Assembly (NCBI GenBank): GCA_041906305.1
Contig: JAYRJL010000002.1
Span: 558,001-622,000, forward strand
Length of the DNA: 64,000 nucleotides
Direction of reading: 5' to 3'
Source of the DNA: SHVZ01 sp041906305
GTDB taxonomy: Bacteria; Pseudomonadota; Alphaproteobacteria; SHVZ01
Part shown: positions 59,992 to 64,000 of the stretch, piece after piece
Position numbering within the stretch: the stretch's first letter is position 1
Layout of the letters: the number at the start of each line of letters is the position of its first letter
Program-made: the position numbers and the translations under genes
Notes under the pieces: generated by a model
Database searches by the model: none
Told to the model about the DNA's origin: nothing
The model's input: only the letters and a program-made list of their open reading frames with translations

Positions 59992-60942
59992 ATGTTCTCG
60001 CTCGCCGAACTCGAAGCCGCATCCGCGGAAGTCCATGCCGTCATCCCGCCGACCGCACAACATCGCTGGGCGCTGCTCTCCGATCGCGTCGGCGCCGACG
60101 TCTTCGTCAAGCACGAGAACCACACGCCGCTCGGCGCCTTCAAGTGCCGCGGCGGCGTCACCTACCTGAACCGGCTGAAGAAGCGCGAGCCGAATACCCC
60201 GGGCGTGGTCAGCGCCAGCAGCGGCAATCATGGCCAGAGCCTCGCCTATTCCGCCAAGCGCCTCGGCATGCGGGCGATGATCGTGATCGGCGAGACCTCG
60301 AACCCGGAGAAGCGCGCCTCGATGGCGGCGCTCGGCGCCGAGCTCGTCGACCAGGGCGCCACAACCGAGGAGAAGATCGCGCTCGCGCAGAAGCTCGGCG
60401 GCAATGCCGGGCTCCACTTCGTCCCGCCCTGGCACCCCGATCTGGTCATCGGCGTCGCCTCGTACGGGCTCGAGCTGTTCAAGGGCGTGCCTGACCTCGA
60501 CACCGTCTACGTGCCGATCGGGCTCGGCTCCGGCGCCTGCGGCGTGATCGCGGCCCGCGACGCGCTTGGCCTCAAGACCAAGGTCGTCGGCGTCGTCTCG
60601 GCGAACGCCAACGCCTACGAGATCTCATGGGATGCGGACCGGGTCATCGACAAGCCCGGCCGCACGGTTGCCGAAGGATTGGAGATCGCCTCTCCCCATC
60701 CGGAAGCCTTCAAGTGGCTGAAGCGCGGTCTGGAGCGGATCGTCTCGGTCACCGAAGAGGAGATCCTCGACGGCATCCGCATCCTGCTCAAGGACACGCA
60801 CAACCTGGCCGAGGGTGCCGGCTCGGCCGCGCTCGCGGCTCTCCTCAAAGAGAAAGACCGCCAGCGCGGCAAGCGCGTGGCGGTCGTTCTCTCAGGCGGC
60901 AACGCCGATGCGGCGCTGATCAGCCGCGCGCTACAGGGTTGA
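59992..60942 (+). CDS. Threonine/serine dehydratase-like PLP enzyme (fold type II)
   Basis: 316 residues from ATG 59992. Schiff-base Lys in GAFKCRGG, cofactor Asn in SSGNHGQSLAY, phosphate-binding glycines in GLGSGACG, and a C-terminal Ser-Gly-Gly-Asn (LSGGN). Deaminates hydroxy-amino acids to 2-oxoacids, or racemises them. Being last in the ABC operon, it may process the imported substrate (inference). Confidence 0.85.
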   Translation: MFSLAELEAASAEVHAVIPPTAQHRWALLSDRVGADVFVKHENHTPLGAFKCRGGVTYLNRLKKREPNTPGVVSASSGNHGQSLAYSAKRLGMRAMIVIGETSNPEKRASMAALGAELVDQGATTEEKIALAQKLGGNAGLHFVPPWHPDLVIGVASYGLELFKGVPDLDTVYVPIGLGSGACGVIAARDALGLKTKVVGVVSANANAYEISWDADRVIDKPGRTVAEGLEIASPHPEAFKWLKRGLERIVSVTEEEILDGIRILLKDTHNLAEGAGSAALAALLKEKDRQRGKRVAVVLSGGNADAALISRALQG

Positions 60943-60963
60943 AACGCGCGGCCGATCCAGCCG

Positions 60964-62547
60964 CTACTTCGTCGCGGTCGTGTACCAGAGCTTGAAGGAG
61001 TGGGTCTTGAAGTCCTTCAGGTTCTTGTGCACGGCGATGTTACGCACGGCCTGGAACATGTAGACCATGCCGGACTCTTCCATGTGGCGCTTCTGGATCT
61101 CGTGATACATCGCGATCCGCTTCGCCGGATCCGGCTCCATGCGGGACTTCATCCACATCTCGTCGAACCACTCGCTCTTCCAGGCGGCGTTCCATGACGG
61201 GAACATGTTCTGCTTGGCTTCTAGGCGGTTGTCCGGGTTGAAGCCATGGCGCGAGACCATGGCGTCGGCGTCCGGATAGCCCGTCGACCAAACCGACGAC
61301 GAGATCTGGTACTCGCGTGAGCGCACCTTGGTCAGGCGTGCCGCGCTCGCCATCTGGTTCAGCTGCAGGTCGATGCCGATCTTCGACGCGTTCGCCTGGA
61401 TATGCTGCGCGATGTCCGGGAACGGGAAGGTGGTGGCGACGATCACTTCCTTCTTGAAGCCGTTCGGGAAGCCGGCCTCGGTCATCAGCTGCTTCGCCTT
61501 GGCGAGGTCGAGCTTGTAGGGGAGCCCCTCCTCGCGGGAGAGCGCGCCGAAGGCGCCGAGCGGTACGAGGCTGGCGCGCCCGATGCCCTCGTAGCGCATG
61601 ACCGTCTTCTCGAGCCCCTGATAGTCGATCAGGTAGCGGAAGGCCTGACGAACCTTCGGGTTCGAGAGATCCGGATCGCTCGTGTTGAACGACAGGTAGT
61701 AGTACTGGTGCCGTGGGGTGCGGACGATGCGCGTGTTCGGGTTCACTTCAAGCGCGGCCAGATCCTCGGGATTGAGGATGCGCGCCATGTCGACGTCGCC
61801 CTTCTCGAGCTGCAGGCGCTGCGCGCCCGACTCCGGCACGTGGCGGACGATGACGCGGCGGAGCGGCGGCTTCTCCCCCCAGTAGACGTCGTTGCGCTCG
61901 AGGATCAGGTTGTCGTTGGCGGTGTGGCTCCGGAGCTTGTAGGGGCCGACGCAGGCCGAGTTGCCCTTGAGCCAGGCATTGGCGTGGTCGTCGCCCTTGG
62001 CGTTCTTCATCGCCTCGACCTTGTCGAGGGCGTAGGCGGTGCGGCCGGTGAAGATCGCCGGCAGGATCAGCGACTCGGGATACGGCTTGTCGAAGGTCAC
62101 CGCGAGGGTATTCGCGTCGGTCGCGCGGATGCCCTTCTCGACGTTGTCCTTGGTGAATCCCCACTGGGTCAGGCTCGCGGCATTGCCGAAGTTGAGCCAG
62201 ATGATGCGGCGCATGGACCAGGCGGCGTCCTCGGCGGTCACTGGGTTGCCGGAGGGGTGCTTCATCCCCTGGCGGATCTTGAAGGTGTAGGTCAGGCCGT
62301 CCGGCGAGCGGGTCCAGCTCTCTGCCAGCTTCGGCTGCATCTTGCTCGGATCGTCATAGGCGGTGGTCAGCAGGGAGTCGCAGACATTGCCCATGAACTC
62401 GTCCGAGTTCACCTCGCCGATCTGGGCCGGGTCGAGCGTGATCACGTCATCCAGCGCCCAGGCGATCACCAGCGTATCGGCCGGCGTCGCCGCCGTCGCG
62501 GTGCCGGCCATCAGCGCACCGATCAATCCGCCGAACAACTTGCGCAT
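60964..62547 (-). CDS. ABC transporter substrate-binding protein, family 5
   Basis: 527 residues from ATG 62547 (GGAGGA upstream), signal peptide to ATAATP. VITLDPAQIGEVNSDEF, LAESWTRSPDGLTYTFKIRQGMKH (PDGLTYTF) and FNTSDPDLSNPKVRQAF mark the family. It faces the dpp-type operon and is clearly different from the receptor at 54547, so it may supply the same permeases with another ligand or serve a system outside the window. Confidence 0.92.
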   Translation of the reverse strand: MRKLFGGLIGALMAGTATAATPADTLVIAWALDDVITLDPAQIGEVNSDEFMGNVCDSLLTTAYDDPSKMQPKLAESWTRSPDGLTYTFKIRQGMKHPSGNPVTAEDAAWSMRRIIWLNFGNAASLTQWGFTKDNVEKGIRATDANTLAVTFDKPYPESLILPAIFTGRTAYALDKVEAMKNAKGDDHANAWLKGNSACVGPYKLRSHTANDNLILERNDVYWGEKPPLRRVIVRHVPESGAQRLQLEKGDVDMARILNPEDLAALEVNPNTRIVRTPRHQYYYLSFNTSDPDLSNPKVRQAFRYLIDYQGLEKTVMRYEGIGRASLVPLGAFGALSREEGLPYKLDLAKAKQLMTEAGFPNGFKKEVIVATTFPFPDIAQHIQANASKIGIDLQLNQMASAARLTKVRSREYQISSSVWSTGYPDADAMVSRHGFNPDNRLEAKQNMFPSWNAAWKSEWFDEMWMKSRMEPDPAKRIAMYHEIQKRHMEESGMVYMFQAVRNIAVHKNLKDFKTHSFKLWYTTATK

Positions 62548-62641
62548 GATTATTCCTCCAGGTTGAGGCGCCAGAATAGGAAATGCCCTCGATGGCAAAC
62601 CAGCAAATTCCCGGGACCCGGGCGGGGAAGGACGCGCGGCC

Positions 62642-63103
62642 TCAGCCGCGGGAGCGAGCTCGCATCAAGAGACGCTTGAGTTCCGCCAGCTCGTCGGCGA
62701 CGGCAGCCAGGTCGCGGGGCGGCATCGCCGCCTTGGGCGCGGCCGGGACCGGCTGGGCACGGGCCGGAGCCGGCGGCGAGGCTGGCGCTTCCGGTGCGGC
62801 CGGCTCGACCTCGCCGCTCAGGTCACCGGAGCGATCGCGGAGCAGGCGCTGGACGCCCTTGATGGTGTAGCCGTCACGGTAGAGGAGCTGGCGGATCCGA
62901 CGCAGCAGCTCGACATCCTCCGGCCGGTAGTAGCGCCGGCCGCCCCCCCGCTTCAGGGGACGGATCTGGCTGAACTTGGTCTCCCAGAACCGGAGCACGT
63001 GCGAGGGCACGTCCAGATCCTCGGCGACCTCGCTGATGGTGCGAAACGCGGTCGCGGACTTGGCGTGCCGACGTCCCGCTGCGAGCTCGAGCTCACCGGT
63101 CAT
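62642..63103 (-). CDS. MerR-family regulator next to ihfA
   Basis: 153 residues. FRTISEVAEDLDVPSHVLRFWETKF is the MerR helix-turn-helix, with RRYYRPEDVELLRRIRQLLYRDGYTIKGVQRLL completing the wing (landmark RRYYRPED). A Pro/Ala-rich linker and a C-terminal charged helix replace the usual effector domain. The ihfA-merR neighbourhood is conserved in alphaproteobacteria; targets unknown. Confidence 0.9.
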   Translation of the reverse strand: MTGELELAAGRRHAKSATAFRTISEVAEDLDVPSHVLRFWETKFSQIRPLKRGGGRRYYRPEDVELLRRIRQLLYRDGYTIKGVQRLLRDRSGDLSGEVEPAAPEAPASPPAPARAQPVPAAPKAAMPPRDLAAVADELAELKRLLMRARSRG

Positions 63104-63128
63104 GCGCTAGCCCCCTGCCCTCGAGACC

Positions 63129-63452
63129 CTAGTCCGAGGCCCCGGAGGGCGGCGCTGCGAGGGCGTTGTTGATGTGCCCCTTGAGCACATGGGAAGCGCG
63201 GAAGACGAGGACGCGCCGAGGCAGGATCGGAACCTCCTGCCCGGTCTTCGGATTACGGCCGACCCTCTGCCCCTTCTGCCGGACGGAGAAGGTGCCGAAG
63301 GAGGAGATCTTGACCATCTCGCCGCGCGTCAGCGCATCGGCGATCTCGTCCAGGACGGACTCGACAAGCGCCGCGGACTCGTTCCGCGACAGGCCGACTT
63401 CCTGGTAGACCGCTTCGCTCAAATGCGCGCGGGTGATCGTCTGTTCGGTCAT
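63129..63452 (-). CDS. ihfA: Integration host factor subunit alpha
   Basis: 107 residues. HU/IHF fold with KISSFGTFSVRQKGQRVGRNPKTGQEVPI, including the DNA-intercalating Pro arm (GRNPKTG). Small nucleoid protein that bends DNA as a heterodimer with IhfB. Placed between fabH and merR as usual. Confidence 0.95.
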   Translation of the reverse strand: MTEQTITRAHLSEAVYQEVGLSRNESAALVESVLDEIADALTRGEMVKISSFGTFSVRQKGQRVGRNPKTGQEVPILPRRVLVFRASHVLKGHINNALAAPPSGASD

Positions 63453-63553
63453 GGCCGCCTCCCTAGAGCAAAACCTTAGCTCGACCGAAAAAACCGGTCA
63501 ACAACAGGGAGATGGCTATTGATGTTGAGACGAAGTGGAGCGCAAAGGCGCGC

Positions 63554-64000
63554 CTACATCCTAACCAGCGCGGCGCCCCAGGCGAGCCCGCCGCCGATCG
63601 CTTCGAGAACGACCAGATGGCCCGGCTTGATGCGCCCGTCGCCGACCGCCTCGGCCAGCGCCAGGGGGACCGAGGCCGCCGAGGTATTGGCGTGGCGGTC
63701 GACGGTGACGACCACCTTCTCCTTGGGCAGGCCGTACTTGTCGGCCATGCCGTCGATGATCCGCCGGTTGGCCTGGTGAGGCACCAGCCAGTCGATCTGT
63801 TCCGGCTTCATGCCGTTGGCGTCGAGGGCTTCCTGGATCACCTGGGCGAGCTTGGAGACCGCGTGCTTGAAGACCTCTTTCCCCTGCATCCGGACCACGC
63901 CGACCTTGCCGGTCGAGGACGGGCCGCCGTCGACATAGAGGGCGTCGTGGCCCCTGCCGTCGGAATGCAGATGGGTGGTCAGGACGCCCCGGTCCTGGGA
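63554..64000 (-). CDS. fabH: Beta-ketoacyl-ACP synthase III (5' end outside window)
   Basis: The frame stays open to base 64000, so the N-terminus with the catalytic Cys is missing; about 148 residues are visible. Catalytic His in VPHQANRRI and Asn in HANTSAAS are present, as is the C-terminal EAIGGGLAWGAALVRM. It starts fatty acid synthesis by condensing acetyl-CoA with malonyl-ACP. Confidence 0.94.
   Translation of the reverse strand, partial: SQDRGVLTTHLHSDGRGHDALYVDGGPSSTGKVGVVRMQGKEVFKHAVSKLAQVIQEALDANGMKPEQIDWLVPHQANRRIIDGMADKYGLPKEKVVVTVDRHANTSAASVPLALAEAVGDGRIKPGHLVVLEAIGGGLAWGAALVRM

Noticed and set aside
1..64000. CRISPR arrays, insertion sequences, prophage or toxin-antitoxin genes
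   Set aside because: No regularly spaced repeats, transposase or phage proteins were recognised in any frame.

Overview
The window is GC-rich and gene-dense. It looks like chromosome of an alphaproteobacterium: it carries the PhyR-NepR-EcfG general stress switch (known only from that class), a ChvI-like response regulator, the fabH-ihfA-merR order typical of the class, TRAP and ABC solute transporters, and small stress proteins such as DUF3309. A soil or freshwater Rhodospirillales/Hyphomicrobiales-type organism (for example Reyranella-like) is my guess; the genus cannot be fixed from sequence reading alone. No integrase, transposase, phage gene or CRISPR array was seen.

Layout. 1-12.1 kb is a catabolic stretch: a truncated SDR, an MFS carrier and a SelA-like PLP enzyme; a molybdate ABC transporter (modABC) behind a ModE-like palindrome; a Gfo/Idh oxidoreductase, an enolase-superfamily sugar-acid dehydratase and an HpcH aldolase; then a translationally coupled trio (2OG-Fe(II) dioxygenase, threonine-aldolase-like lyase, FAD amino-acid oxidoreductase). 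12.1-18.5 kb holds a TRAP transporter with two tandem DctP receptors, a second PhyH-type dioxygenase and a second enolase-superfamily enzyme. 18.6-22.8 kb has an EcfG-type promoter with a membrane protein, a TIM-barrel isomerase, glutathione-dependent formaldehyde detoxification (fghA, frmA) and a DUF3309 gene behind another EcfG-type promoter.

23-27.8 kb is an FbpABC/AfuABC-like ABC transporter directly behind a Pho box, followed by a dual-specificity phosphatase. 27.9-32.8 kb is an N-methylglutamate-synthase-like cluster (three glutamate-synthase-derived subunits plus GlnT/GmaS and an XRE-cupin regulator), preceded by TTTCC/GGAAA half-sites phased at 10 bp. 32.8-36.5 kb is a sigF-nrsF pair divergent from a bufferin-type copper RiPP operon (bufABC-doxX) with an exact SigF-type promoter. 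A fluoroacetate-dehalogenase-like gene follows, with its ribosome binding site inside a perfect hairpin, and then a secreted YHYH protein. 39.3-47 kb has acyl-CoA dehydrogenase/phosphotransferase genes, a ChvI-like regulator, an anti-sigma-like protein, galU, an ECF sigma factor and a split AtuA system.

47.2-53.1 kb is the general stress response locus: an EcfG-like sigma factor, phyR, nepR and about ten small stress proteins, several with EcfG-type promoters (GGAAC-N17/18-GTT) readable directly. 53.2-64 kb contains a second Gfo/Idh enzyme, tRNA-Pro(GGG), a dipeptide-type ABC operon ending in a PLP dehydratase, a second family-5 binding protein, and merR-ihfA-fabH (fabH cut by the window end).
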